From assembly GCF_023101765.2 (NCBI RefSeq), contig NC_064220.1, positions 3,100,001 to 3,164,000 of the forward strand: a stretch of 64,000 nucleotides of DNA. Reading direction: 5' to 3'. Positions 11,766 through 23,878 of the stretch are shown one piece after another; the stretch's first letter is position 1; every line of letters starts with the position of its first letter. The position numbers and the translations under genes are program-made. Source of the DNA: Spodoptera frugiperda (lineage: Eukaryota > Arthropoda > Insecta > Lepidoptera > Noctuidae). Below the pieces are notes generated by a model. It did no database searches and had not been told where the DNA came from. It worked only from the letters and a program-made list of their open reading frames with translations.

Positions 11766-13054
11766 AGACCTACATAGTAAAGAAAAATCTTTAATTCGTT
11801 TAGCTGAACTTCATATTTCATTTTTACTGATTTATGTTTTAAGTGAACCTAATGAAACTGCTGAAAAGCGTTCTGAAAAATTAACTCTGCAAAGTGTTCA
11901 AAGTTAAGAATTCTTGATAGTTGCCTGGTTACTGGATAACGAGGATACGTTTAATGAAACTTATCTCACTTTTCAAGCTGAACTATTCTTAGATTCTTTT
12001 ACTTCGGTTATGACTCAGGTATACGTTACAATTCGATAAAACCGTAATTATATGACTATTCATTTAATATACAAAAATATTGTATGATTTATTTTAATTC
12101 TTTTCAAGCAAACTGAACGCGATATGTATGATAATATAAGATAAAGTTCGGGAAATCAATAAATTAAGAATTTCGACCAACTGGTAGTGACTACAAGTAT
12201 ATTTTAATTACGACTAATATAAATACCTACATACTTTACGCCAAAACAAAATTAAACATGCAAAAGTGCTCTTATTGTTAAAAACGTATGATTTTAATAC
12301 AAAAGTACTCGTAACGTACGTATTCAGTAAATAAACACAGATACCAACATTCGATTCCATCTTTGGCTTCACCATCATCAACAGCCCGTTAAAATCTACT
12401 GGTTTAAAGGCATCGTCAACCAGAAATTCAACGATTTAAAGGCAGGTGGGTTGGAATCGCAATTGAAATGTTCAAGTTTATCAAAACATGCTGCTGCCAG
12501 GTCTTTGGTCAAATCTTGACCTAGCTAATGTTTGTTACTTGTGCCAATTTGGAAATGGACGGCAATTACAAATTAGCACTAAGTAAACGTATACAGTATG
12601 TACTAACAATACTCAATGCAGCATAATATTGAGATAATATGTATCAACATCTAGTTGTCTAAACATCTTGAACTAATACAATGCCAACACAAATTCCTCA
12701 ACATTAAATAAGCAATGTGCTGATATTTAATTATTCTATTTGCTTAGTTCAAGAACACAATAAACAAAAGTGAGCACCAACGCCAACAATTATGTTTTAA
12801 GATTATCCGACAATTTTAGCTCCAAAGCCCAGACTTATACGATTGCGGAGGAGTTTAAAGTTCCACAGTTTTGCTCTAAACTTTGTTAAAGATGGTTAAA
12901 GTAACTGCGGGATATAATAGGGCTTAAGTTGAAAACTAAAATGGCGTTTTTGTAAATATTTTTAGAAATAAAAGCAGATAGACAAGCTCGTTAGTAAATA
13001 CTTAACAACGATTAGGTTTTGATCCTTATATTGGGAGTGGAGACCTTAAAGTTG
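11766..13054. other. unannotated AT-rich stretch
   Basis: No gene recognised. A decayed repeat edge (CATCATCAACAGCCCGTTAA) lies near 12372. Confidence 0.5.
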
Positions 13055-13105
13055 AGGATTAAGGGGGAGGCCTTTATTCAACAGTGGACGTCTCTTAGCT
13101 GATGA
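13055..13105 (+). repeat. LINE 3' tail fragment
   Basis: GGGAGGCCTTTATTCAACAG, TGGACGTCTC, then GATGATGATGATT, the sense-strand counterpart of the tail at 10271. Confidence 0.55.
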
Positions 13106-13480
13106 TGATGATTGGGTAAAATAAAACTTTTCGATTACAAAATTATGTCATAGCTCAAAGTACACAAATTTTGCTCTATATCAGACAGCAACAAACCTCG
13201 GTTGTTATTGTTAATGTCCAAATTATTATTCTTTGTTTTTCGTCTTCTGTTTTTGTGCTCTGTCATCCGTTAATCTAAGGTTGTATAATTTGAGCTTCTA
13301 TCATAATACTTTCATTAGGCTCACCTATTCAAGACAAGGACATAATAAATAAGCCGGCCTCATCCAGTTATTTGAAAGATTGACGTGTAAAAGTGTTATG
13401 TTAAAACCAACTTGCAAAAATAAATATCATTTATCATTTAAGTTCTGTATATACCTTTTGGAGAAATAATACCAATAGAT

Positions 13481-13638
13481 TTTTTTTTTTTTGAGGGGGA
13501 TAATCATCAAATGACTTCTCCTGCCTTGGGCAAAGCGAGAGGGAGTGTCAGACTCTTACTGACTAAAAACCACCCCGTTCCTACTCCTGATTTTCGAGCC
13601 GGAGCCCCGGTAAACCCGCTAGGTAGTCCGTAGTTCCG
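13481..13638 (-). mobile_element. 5'-truncated LINE 3' end (L1x) with 13-bp TSD
   Basis: The 158-bp insert starts with a T run (the poly-A tail on the minus strand) and carries the L1x words. Identical flanks AATACCAATAGAT (13468-13480 and 13639-13651) are a perfect 13-bp target-site duplication, so it arrived by target-primed reverse transcription. Confidence 0.85.
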
Positions 13639-13651
13639 AATACCAATAGAT

Positions 13652-14039
13652 AGTATAAGAATATTGAAGTCAATACGACACAAAACAATAACATTTTCCT
13701 GCTCACTCAAGTAAAGAAATCAAAATATCTCCTCAATGATCACGGATTGAGGAATCAAGACATTAAACTTGAATCGCTTGCGCTTATCACTTGTCATATT
13801 TTCAACGCTTCGTTGAAGTTTAGAACTTTAACGCGTCATTAGCTCAAGCTATGATAGAAAAGAATTAATGGTTTCCGATGAGTACCTCTTTCTTAAATAA
13901 TATATCAAATAATAATAGAATTGTCTTTTTAGATATCGAGATAGAGATGAAGTGGTTTTATACACCCTTAGAATTTTTCTACACATTAAAACTCTTACAT
14001 ACTTTTGTAGCTTATATTATTTTACATTGGTCACACATG
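13652..14039. other. unannotated stretch
   Basis: No gene recognised; one 63-codon AT-rich ORF at 13878 has no motif. Confidence 0.45.
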
Positions 14040-14190
14040 CCCAATCCCCGATTTCTCAACAACCCTTAAATTCTTAACCTCCAAAAGGCTGGCAATGTAC
14101 TTATAACACCTCCGGTGTTTCGGATATCCATGGGCGATGGCGATTGTTTACCATCAGATAATCCGTTTACCGACTTATACCATAAAAAAA
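14040..14190 (+). repeat. R2 short interspersed repeat
   Basis: CCCAATCCCCGATTTCTCAA, ACCCTTAAATTCTTAACC, AAAGGCTGGCAATG and CCATGGGCGATGGCGATTG, ending ATACCATAAAAAA. Confidence 0.65.
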
Positions 14191-15435
14191 TTATAGTTGT
14201 ATACTGGATAGCAGTATTTCATATACCTATGTGTTTGGGCTTTTCTTGAAAATAACAATAATAAAGTTAAATGCAGTTTGAGAACAAAAAACAATGATTT
14301 TGACGTGTACTTTCAAGAAAAATAAAAGTGCTAAGTTGAATAAGCTTGAAAAACATTTTCTTCGCCACACCTTAGTACCTATTTGCTTATTCACACACAA
14401 AAACAAAATATCACCGATCGTCTTTTAAGGGACAATTTATGTAATGTATTTCATACCTCGGATTATCCGTATCTCCTGAAATATTCAGGCTTACACCGAA
14501 TGCCTCTAAATATTCAGAGAGTATCATGTTATTTATAAAAAGGAGTAACCAGTACTGTTCGAGAATAGAGTGAGAATTTTTCTTACGCTCAATTTATTAT
14601 GTATTTCTTCAGGATATTTATTTTAAGCTAAAATCTGTAACCTTGCTGATTTAATTTCATCTTCTGACCACATGTATTATTACCAGTCAGAAAGATTTGG
14701 GTTTAGACTTTCCAGCTGATAAGTTATGTCTATTTCTATGTTAATACAAACCTGAATCATGTCGTTATACACAAGAATACGGACGATGACGGGGTATAAA
14801 AATCAAAAAAAAAATCAATTAAGTTCGCCAGTTACTTAATAAAAAAACAATCTACGAGACGGACATTAAAATAAAAATATTCATCAGAATAAAAAATAAT
14901 TGTTAATTGAAATGTAAGCCGGCTGTTTAAATATTCTTCTATATTTTTGGAACAAACAATCATTCATCCGCATCAATGGAAGTTACAACGCGTTTGCCAC
15001 ATTTTATTATTTTAAACAAACTATTCACAGTTGAAGAGTTCCACGTTTGTGACAATTTGATTAATAGTATGTTTTCCACTAGCATTATTCTAGAGCCATT
15101 TATCTTAATAGAAGAAACCATTACGAATTATTTCATTCAAATAAACTTTGAAAATAAGTTTTGTGTTCAAGACGTTATTCGAGTAAAAATGTGTTTTATG
15201 GAATGACAAAGAAATGTATGATTTCTATATAAATTGTTGTGAAATGGTACAGTGAAAATAGAAATAAAAATATCACGAAGCGGTTTGTTTACATTAATGC
15301 TACTACTATTTACTAAAGTCATGTTTGTTGTTTTGAAATATTGGAATTGCAGTAGGAATACATAATATTGTTATGTTATTTCTAATAACGATAAAATAAC
15401 TTGTAACATGGTAATATCGATTTCGGTATTACCTT
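14191..15435. other. unannotated AT-rich stretch
   Basis: No gene seen. A 76-codon ORF at 14976-15206 has no recognisable domain and AT-driven composition, so I do not call it. Confidence 0.5.
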
Positions 15436-15730
15436 TGTGTCGGACGCACGCGAGCAACACTAGTGGCAACGCCACATCTCTATTCCACTCTCCCCGCTTC
15501 CCCGCCACTGACCGCTCGACGCTTACGCACGAGTAACAAGACCCGCACCGGTGCCGTGACGCACACGCCTTTCATTTGTTCCGCGAATATCTGAGATTTT
15601 ATATGCACCTTATATTGTGCGTCTTGTTTAGTTTTATTCAGCATTCAACGTGGTAATGCTGCCAGTCTTATGGGCACCATACTTCACGACTCCAATGAGG
15701 ACAATTCTTAAGTTAGTTTTTATTTATTTT
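15436..15730 (+). repeat. GC-rich block followed by a LINE-like C-terminal remnant
   Basis: 15440-15600 is much richer in GC and CpG than its surroundings. At 15639 the plus strand encodes SIQRGNAASLMGTILHD and soon stops. QRGNAAS-x-x-GT resembles the C-terminus of some insect RT-related ORFs, from memory only. I infer a retroelement remnant; a promoter or CpG-rich first exon is the alternative. Confidence 0.35.
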
Positions 15731-16315
15731 CCTATTTTTTTCTTTTCAATTTTCATTTAACAATAAAAAAATTCAATTAACCATGTGTCAAACATTATTT
15801 CACGCCCTTGAGATCAGAAAACCCAAGTTAGTTAGACTCGCCCATCCGACATTACAAACTTTAAATCTTCCCAACTTATTTAGCTATAAAATTCTTTTAA
15901 AATCATGGACCATCTCTATTATTTCGATACTAGTGACGATGGCACATTCACGTGTATCTCACTTCCCTATAGTTATAATATAAGTCGGATATCGCACCCC
16001 AGAGGGACTTAAGGTGTTAGGTAAAACGATTTACGTAGTCCCCTCTAAGGGACATCACCGCTTCAAAACAATTCCCGAGATTTGGTTACAGGTTTATTAA
16101 ACTTTATGTCTGTTAAGGAATTTTGGGGATCGAGAAGATTTTGGAGCAAAAATAAAATAGCGAGGGGTGTCTCAGGAGGCGTTGTTTAGGGATACATACA
16201 TGCTTACTTACCTACATAGTCATGAGGACACGTATATAGTTTTTACGAGTATTATAGATAGTGAAATAACGTAAAGAAAATATAATTTATTAATTACTTA
16301 CTTTTTTTAATCAGA
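15731..16315. other. unannotated stretch
   Basis: No gene recognised. Confidence 0.45.
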
Positions 16316-16385
16316 TATTAAAAATTACTTCACAACTTTTATTCCCGAAGGGGTATGTAGAGGTGCACATTACCTACGGCACATA
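16316..16385 (-). repeat. SINE tail, minus orientation
   Basis: TTATTCCCGAAGGGGTATGT, AGAGGTGCACATTAC and CGGCACATAATG match the reversed SINE tail. Confidence 0.6.
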
Positions 16386-17056
16386 ATGCCACTGTACAAA
16401 GTACACCCTCTTTTCACCTACCACCTATTAAAAATAAGTTTAAGGCTAATTAAATTTTCAACAGCAGTTGTTCTTAAGGTCTTATGGATTTTGTTTTTTT
16501 TTTTTTAAGTAATCAATTGCGATGAATACTTTAATACTGTTCCTGCATTTCATATTGCGATACAGGTTACAAAATTTCTGCGTAATTATTACCAATTTCA
16601 AAACAGTAACATACTCATTATTCAAATGACTCAACAGTCTCCCACACACATCAGCAACAAACGAACAAAAAATGACATTGCACTACGTCGAAAACCGAAC
16701 AAAATCACTTTCAAGTACCATTCATTCATGAAACCCATCATTACTTCCAGTGAAAGAGAAACCATTAAAAAACCTGAAACCGACCCTTACTTTTGGAACC
16801 ATTAATAAGACACACAAAAGAGTATCAACGAACTTTAAGATTAACAATGTTCGAGCCCGGGGCGATTGATTACAATTCACGCGTCATTAGGCACCCACCG
16901 GGGTAAGGCAGTTGATACATTACCGCGCTATCTCTTTTAAGCCTGTCAGGTGAAAGTAGAAGCAGAAATATAACTTGGTTATGCTACCTTCAGTTATGTA
17001 GTTTTTCCAATTTTTTTTCTTAAGAAAATGCCATGGATCGTTAGTTTTGTTAGTAT
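16386..17056. other. unannotated stretch
   Basis: No gene recognised. Confidence 0.45.
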
Positions 17057-17063
17057 TACAGAG

Positions 17064-17205
17064 GCCTTAGTACGAGTTTGTTTTACGTTTAACGAGATCG
17101 TACGTTCGCGCTATGATTGGCCAGCACAAATGATCCAACCAATCAAAGTGTCAAACGCGCTCTCGTTTCGCTGTCGTTCAACGTAAAGCAAACTCGTACT
17201 AAGGG
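17064..17205. mobile_element. 142-bp MITE with TSD TACAGAG
   Basis: The left end CCTTAGTACGAGTTTGTTTT and the reverse complement of the right end CCTTAGTACGAGTTTGCTTT form inverted repeats of about 30 bp. Flanks TACAGAG at 17057-17063 and 17206-17212 are identical. The size suggests a hAT- or piggyBac-like non-autonomous element, unassigned. Confidence 0.75.
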
Positions 17206-17571
17206 TACAGAGTTGTTTAAAGAATTTTCGTTCAACTGCATGATTGTCTGCTAGACAACGTATATATTTTGGGTTCAATACCTGTATCATAGACTAATTA
17301 ACTAATTTATAAGTCCATTTACAAATGTGGTTTTTTTATTCAAAAGTTGATATCAACACAAACCATTGTTTTACTGTTGTGTTCAACAAAAGGAAATAGT
17401 TGAATATGTCTTGTAAAATGCTTGGCAATGATTGAATTTATTTTATGGTCGGCCCAGGTTCGTTCCATGGCGTTTATTCGGGAAACGGGAAGTCATCACA
17501 CTTACACTATATTAGAAGAGGTAGACGGTCGAGGGTATGGGAAATGTTTTCATCTGATTTTGTTTATTATG

Positions 17572-18440
17572 TTTATAGTTTCTCTCTTAAGTTGTAATGT
17601 CATACGTCCTTTTTTAGTAATAACTATCGTGAGACATCCTAAAATATAAAAGCTGTTCTACTTATTATATTTATAGTTTCTCTCTTTTTAAGTTGTAATG
17701 CCATCCTTTTTAGGGTTCCGTAGCCAAATGGCAAAAAACGGAACCCTTATAGATTCGTCATGTCTGTCTGTCTGTCCGTCTGTCCGTCCGTCCGTCCGTC
17801 CGTCCGTCCGTCCGTCCGTATGTCACAGCCATTTATTTCCGAAACTGTTGGGCCTACATAGTTGAAACTTTGTAAGATGGTGTATTTCGGTAACCGCTAT
17901 TAGAATTTTGAATAAAAATTAATAAATTTAAAAATTAAAGGGGGGCACTCCATACATGGAACTGAATAAAAAAAAAATTTTTTCAGCTTACATATCCGTG
18001 ATGGGTGTCTATGGATAGGTCTTTAAAAATACATTAAGGTTCCTAAAACCACTTTTCGTCAAAATCAATCGTTTGAAAGTTAGACGCTTCCAAAGTGGAA
18101 AAAAGTGTGTCCCCCCTCTAACTTTTAAAATAAAAGAGTAAGAAAACTGAACAAAATATATGCTGTAGATTTCAATAGAAACTAACAACGAAAATTGGTT
18201 TGAACGAGATATCATAATTAGTTTTTGAGAAATAAAACATTTTCAAAAACCGCAAATATAACTTTGTTGTTCATACAAACACTATGTAAAACCAAGTTAT
18301 TTTATAACTTTTATATTATGTCATCTACTTGCTGTTACGGAACCCTTCATGAGCGAGTCCGACTCGCACTTGGCCGGTTTTTTTTTTGTAATATCTATCG
18401 TGAGACATACTAAAATAGAAGAGCTTTTCTTCATTATATT
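17572..18440. repeat. ~97-bp tandem duplication, second unit split by an insertion
   Basis: TTTATAGTTTCTCTCTT, AAGTTGTAATG, CTATCGTGAGACAT and CTAAAATA occur in order at 17572-17668. They occur again from 17669, interrupted after CCTTTTTAG by the 17709-18388 insert and resuming at GTAATATCTATCGTGAGACA. Confidence 0.7.
17709..18388 (+). repeat. GGGTTCCG/(TCCG)n high-copy repeat, inserted element
   Basis: Begins GGGTTCCGTAGCC, then AAACGGAACCCTTATAG, a (TCTG)n(TCCG)n microsatellite (17762-17819), and ends CGAGTCCGACTCGCACTTGG, CCGG and a T run. It is familiar as a repeat of Lepidoptera. Its class is not established here, and the ORFs inside are shadows. Confidence 0.7.
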
Positions 18441-18507
18441 TACGTGAATAAATTATTATTTTAGTTGATTTCATATCATGCCTATAAAAACTAAAACTTC
18501 CTTATAT

Positions 18508-18667
18508 GGATGATCCGGAGCTGCGGACTACCTAGCGGATTTACCGGGGCTCTGGCTCGAAAAGTAGGAGTAGGAGCGCGGTGGTTTTAGTCAGTAAGAG
18601 TCATACACTGCCTCTCGCCTTGCCCAAGGCGTGAGAAATAAATGGATGATTTATCCCTTTAAAAAAA
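18508..18667 (+). mobile_element. 5'-truncated LINE 3' end (L1x), plus orientation
   Basis: Starts GGATGATCCGGAGCTGCGGA and runs through GGGGCTCTGGCTCGAAAAG to an A run. CCTTATAT at 18500-18507 and 18668-18675 is the target-site duplication. Confidence 0.8.
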
Positions 18668-18675
18668 CCTTATAT

Positions 18676-19134
18676 TGATAGTGATATTTATTTATTTAAA
18701 ATCAATACAAATCTTCTGAGAAAGATGTACAAAAAACTAACTTTATAAACAGTTTTCAGCTTAGCTCTTTCTTCCTTTAAAATAAAGTCATTTTCGCTAA
18801 AAAAATAAACACGAACCATGTTTAACGCTTCACAAAACAGATTAGGTAAGCAGACTCGTTGGTATACGTCGTTATGTTCTATGGATTTTCGATAGCCATA
18901 AAATAAAAACGTTTCTTTTTCATCAGCCATTGTGCGCGTTGTATGGTTTCCTGGAAATGCATAGTAATAGCTTTATTACACGAACGAGCTTGTTCAATGT
19001 TACATGGTGGAGTATTTACTTAAAAGGATACTGATGTGTTGTTTGAAGTACAGGTACAGGGGGTTTACACATTTGTTGTACTTGTTTCGGCAGTATATTA
19101 TATTAAAATTGGAACGATACAAAGAAAATTAGTA
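18676..19134. other. unannotated stretch
   Basis: An 80-codon minus ORF at 18688-18930 has no recognisable domain; not called. Confidence 0.45.
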
Positions 19135-19147
19135 TGGCCCCTGCGCT

Positions 19148-19348
19148 TTTTTTTTGAGAGGGAAAATCATCCAATGACTTCTCTCGCCTTGAACGAGGCA
19201 AGAGGGAGTGTCAGACTCTTACTGACTAAAAACCACCTCGTTCCTACTCCTGCCTGTCGAGCCGGAGCCCCGGTAAACCCGCTAGGTAGTCTGCAGCACT
19301 GGATTAGATTCCGCAGCTCCTGATTAGATTCCGCAGCTCCGGATTAGT
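19148..19348 (-). mobile_element. 5'-truncated LINE 3' end (L1x) with 13-bp TSD
   Basis: TGGCCCCTGCGCT flanks the insert exactly (19135-19147 and 19349-19361). The 5' end on the minus strand carries three near-copies of a ~20-bp word around GATTAGATTCCGCAGCTCC. Confidence 0.85.
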
Positions 19349-19361
19349 TGGCCCCTGCGCT

Positions 19362-20068
19362 AGGATGACACTATTGGGAAAGCAATATATTATTGTTATC
19401 ATTTAACATTTTTTTATACATATATGTATGTGGAAAATGTTGTGGGTATCACGTTGATTTGATTTTGTATACTTTACTGGGTATTATGTTTTAAGTAATG
19501 TAATATCGGTTTTTCCCAGATAAAAAAAATAAACATGTGGTCTTTATATTCTTAAAATATCTTTATATGTAGACGACTTAGTTCTGGAACTGTAAGTCTA
19601 TATTGTTGTTAAATTATGAATATTGGCTGAAGTCAGGAAGAAGTTACATGTATGTGTTGTAGTACGTGTAGTTGTACTAATTCTGAATCCTATAATGGGG
19701 CTGACATTTTTGTCCTAAAGATTTAAAAAATCTACGTCTGTCAAAAGGATACACGTAGAAGGAAAGTATGTAAGTATAATACTGAACATGCTGAAGCTCT
19801 ATGAATGTCATAAAGTGTTGGTCATAAAAGTTCAACTATGCACAGCTGCTAATAGGATTTCTGTCGTAACAGGGCGCGGGTTAACCGCACACGGTTTAAA
19901 TTAAATAGCTTTATCGCCACCCACTGACGCATAAATTGCAATACAATGCAAGAAAAGTGCAATACTATTGTCGTGATTGCGATAAATAGACAAATTAAAG
20001 CATATTTATAATTATAACATCAATTTATTTATTCTGATTTTTATAGTTATAGTAAGGATAAACCTTGT
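19362..20068. other. unannotated AT-rich stretch
   Basis: No gene recognised. Confidence 0.45.
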
Positions 20069-20207
20069 CCGGTTTTTGGGGGAGGGGGGATCATTCAATG
20101 ACTTCTTCCGCCTTGGTCGAAGCGAGAGGGAGTGTCAGACTCTTACTGACTAAAAACCATCCTGTTCCTACTCCTGTTTTTCGAGCCGGTAAACCCGCTA
20201 GGTAGTT
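20069..20207 (-). mobile_element. LINE 3' end (L1x), minus orientation
   Basis: Carries GGAGTGTCAGACTCTTACTG, AAAACCATCCTGTTCCTACT and AACCCGCTAGGTAGT. No target-site duplication found. Confidence 0.65.
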
Positions 20208-20928
20208 TTGCGATTTGCGAACCATTTGACGCAAAAAATATAATAGTATGAAAAAATAACTGAGCACTAAAATAAAACCTAACGACTCTTTCTAATATAA
20301 AAGTAACAATGTCAACAATATCTACTTTAACTGTTATTAATACAGTCTCACTTTCTGTCTAATAACTTAATTCTGCTTTCTAACACAAAAACAATAGATA
20401 AAGCATCAGAAACAGACAGTGTACAAAAACAGTGTTGTTGTAAAATATTTAAAAGGGTGTTTAATAAAATAGCAGCAAAAAAGAACGACCAACCACGTTG
20501 GAAGTCCGTGGAAACGATATTTTCTAAACACACAGTCACTTAATAGATAAATCAAAAGTTTCAAATGTTTAAATAATTATTTTTATTTATTTATTTCGGC
20601 AAATACTGAAGTACACAGTAAAGTAAAGAAAAGCTATTTTTAGGGACACAAATAAATACAATATTATATCTGGCAGTAGTAATCTTAGTACGGTAAATAA
20701 TCTTAAAAATGCACTGCCGGTACTAAGAAGAATAAAAACCTGTGCTATACGTACCGATAACATAATTATTATCTTTGCAGCCAAATAAAACATTTAATGT
20801 ACGACTAATGACAGTAGTATGCTGGAAGATATCGTACATACTTCATCGACTATGAAGTGAGATTATACTAACCAATGTGTGTTTTATCATGATTCCGTCA
20901 TCTAAAGCCGAAGAGGAGATACAATTCT
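20208..20928. other. unannotated stretch
   Basis: Short ORFs only, no motif. Confidence 0.45.
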
Positions 20929-21104
20929 GACTGCATTTCAACTGCAATCCAATAACGGCAGTTTGAATGCAGTTGACACATCTGCAATGGGACTGCAAAT
21001 CAAAGTTGCAGTCCGATTGCAGTTGAAGTGCCGTCTGCGTGCAGTCGGTATGCTGTTCACATAATGCTTGCAATTTGAAGTTGGATTGCAGTTGAAATGC
21101 AGTC
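20929..21104. mobile_element. 176-bp MITE with perfect 24-bp terminal inverted repeats
   Basis: 20929-20952 and 21081-21104 are exact reverse complements, beginning GACTGCATTTCAACTGCAAT. The interior is crowded with TGCAGT and ATTGCAGT words on both strands, the layout of subterminal transposase-binding repeats. No target-site duplication is evident. Confidence 0.75.
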
Positions 21105-22854
21105 TGTCTAGAGCCTTAGATTTTGTTCTAAATGAAACTTCTGATGTATCCAAGTTATCATACTGCACACAGGTCACCAACCTGTGAATATCTGCATTTA
21201 CACTGAGTAGCAAAACGTTTCGAATAAAAACTTGTGCACCTCTCATTTTATTCTTAGCACTTGGAATAAAATTGTGTACACCATTTTATTAAGTCTCCTT
21301 GTGTATTAAGTACGTTTTACTGAGCAAATATCAGTGTGTCTTTCTTTATCTTTTTACACGTGATTGTTTTTTTATAGACAAACAAATATTTTGTATGTCT
21401 TTTTCTGTGTATAAAAATGAAAGTTTTTTTGTTTTTGTGTTGCAGTTCTTGCTTATTTTGTGGGGAAGGTTTTGGTACTTATGTCACAATTTATTACTTT
21501 TTCAAATGAAAATGTCAAGTAAATGTAGATTTTACATTGTTATTAATGTTATACATGAATAATTGAACTCTTATAACATTTTTTATGTATTCAGATTGGC
21601 ATTTCGAGTATGAGTACATATATTTGAATTTTTATTTTGTTATACTGACTATGTATGTACATACATTATCATGTATGTGCATATATTGCACATTTTTCTA
21701 TCACAAGCACTCTTAACAACTAGTCATTTGACATAAAAGCTTCTTTACGTCTTAAATCCCAGTAAAGACGGCAAAAGATTTTATTTTATAGCAAAAATAT
21801 CACCATTGAGAAGTCAAAAGGAGTAAGTTGTTAAAAAGCTTCGTTGTGGCGGCAAGCGAACGTTCGATGTCGGATTGTGTAGCGTGCTGCAGTGCCAACG
21901 ATGTCTGACAACCGCCGGCGGCAATACTTTTGTGTTCCTTGTCTTAGTACCACTACAGTTTCAACTATTTCAAATTTTTGCTTTGCTTTCAGATTCTTTA
22001 CAGCACAAAGTCTTACAGTTCAGTGCAGGTAGAAATGCATTCACTACTTAGGTACTTTACATTTTTAATCTGTTATATCCATGAAGCAAGTACAAAGAGG
22101 AGATGCCATGATGTGATTGTGCACTGTGACTAAACAAATCGGCTCAATGATATAATAAGTAAAAAGATAGGTTATAAGCGCTCAGAAAGTGGCACATTAA
22201 AATGTGGACTATTGAATGGAACTGCTAGATGGAAAATAGAGAGGGGCGTGGTTTGTAATGTCTTGCGCTCCCCGTAAAGTGTCACGCATTATGTTAAAGG
22301 GACATCCAGTTATGACATCTCCTCTTTGTATTTGCTTCATGGTTAGATCGGTTTTTATTAGGAGGTTTGACCTACCATATAAAATTATAGGCCAAATAAT
22401 GATGTATTTTTTTCAAAATTCTCAAAATAGTACAGAGTTTGGAAATATACTAGTGTGTAGGAATAGGTTGCATATTATTTGCTAACGATGAAGTTACATA
22501 TTGTTATAAACTTTGAGTCATATAAGTGTGTTCTGAATCAGAATGTAATCATGACTAATGCATCGCCTGTCGTCTGCATATAACTTCGATGCACCGAAGC
22601 GAAAGCAATGCTCCCTAACGCGGGCAATACATTTTACATAACATATTTTAATATTATCCTGCGAGAGACTGGGAGGATGATGGTAAGTGCAGTCTCGTGT
22701 TCTTGAATTCGTTATTGTTTAGTTAGCCTTCCAGCTAAAGGGAGTCAAAATTCTTATTAATATTGAATAACATAATATTATGAGTTTGTTTATTTGCTGT
22801 TTTCATGTTCAGTTCAGTTTTTTATTATCATAAAATGTGGTGTAACTAACTGTC
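21105..22854. other. unannotated AT-rich stretch
   Basis: No gene recognised. A slightly GC-rich patch lies at 21840-21930. Confidence 0.45.
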
Positions 22855-23100
22855 ATGGTGTTGCGGGTGTTAATGGGCGGTGCTGATTGCTTACCATCAG
22901 GTGAGGCGTCTGCTCGTTGCGTCCTAGTAAAAAAGAATATTAATTCTGTTTAATTGCCCAATTACCCCTCTTCCCAAACTTTCCAATCCCCGAACAAGCC
23001 TTAAGTTCCTAAACCCCGAAAAGGCTGGCAATGCACTTGAAACGCCTCTTGTGTATCGGGTATCCATGGGTGCCGGCAATTGCTTATCATATGCTTTTTT
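22855..23100 (+). repeat. two adjacent R2 repeat fragments
   Basis: 22855-22935 carries GTGCTGATTGCTTACCATCA and 22955-23100 carries CCCGAACAAGCCTTAAGTTC and AAGGCTGGCAATGCACTTGA. Both are in plus orientation. Confidence 0.6.
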
Positions 23101-23689
23101 TTTTTCTTTTTTAAACGTTGCCGTTCAATGTTCGTTTATAATAGAGGATTGACATAATCACAGTATCTTATACTGGCTTATACCCAAAACTGTTAAACTA
23201 TCAAAGCCATAAAATAAGCAAACATGCACTATGCGTATCAATGTTTAAAGTTGAAATAAAAGAAACGTTTATTTAATTTACACCCAACTAAACCGACGAA
23301 ACAATTGAAAAATAATAATTAAAATGTCATTTTGAAAGCTTTTTAAAATTCAGCATTTTGCTCACAGTTTTTTTATTTTGTTATGACAAAACAAACGGTT
23401 ATGCATGTGTGTGAATGAAATGAATACATTAAAAAACGTTCTGGGTTATAAAATTTGCTACAAAAATTGTATTTCTCGTATTGTTCAATTAAGTTTGTAC
23501 TCATGTTGAAGGTGTGTAAACACATGTGGAATATATTACAGAATGTATTTGTATTTCTATGAAATTCATGGCATATACCGACAGTCAGTCAAGTTTTAAG
23601 TGTGGAGAGCTATGTTATGGCGTAAATGGGCCACCTAGACTGGAGTAATAATACTACGGCCTCATAGTGAAAACAACGAGGTTATCACA
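23101..23689. other. unannotated stretch
   Basis: No gene recognised. Confidence 0.45.
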
Positions 23690-23840
23690 GACCTAAATCC
23701 CCGCTCCCAAATCTCTTGAATCCCCGAATCTTCAAAAAATCTTCAATTTTCTAACCTCTAAAAGACTGGCAATACACTTGTACTAACAATTAGGTGCTCT
23801 ATCTTTCTGCTCGTTTACCAGCTTATAATCCATAAAAAAG
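23690..23840 (+). repeat. R2 short interspersed repeat, degenerate
   Basis: CCCCGCTCCCAAATCTCTTG, AGACTGGCAATACACTTGTA and ATAATCCATAAAAAAG fit the R2 order. Confidence 0.5.
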
Positions 23841-23874
23841 TAATTGCAGTTAACAGAATCGATATTGCTGTTCC

Positions 23875-23878
23875 GTAC
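23875..23878. other. target-site duplication (GTAC), left copy
   Basis: GTAC lies directly outside the LTR and is repeated at 30022-30025. Four to six bp is usual for BEL/Pao integration. Confidence 0.85.
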
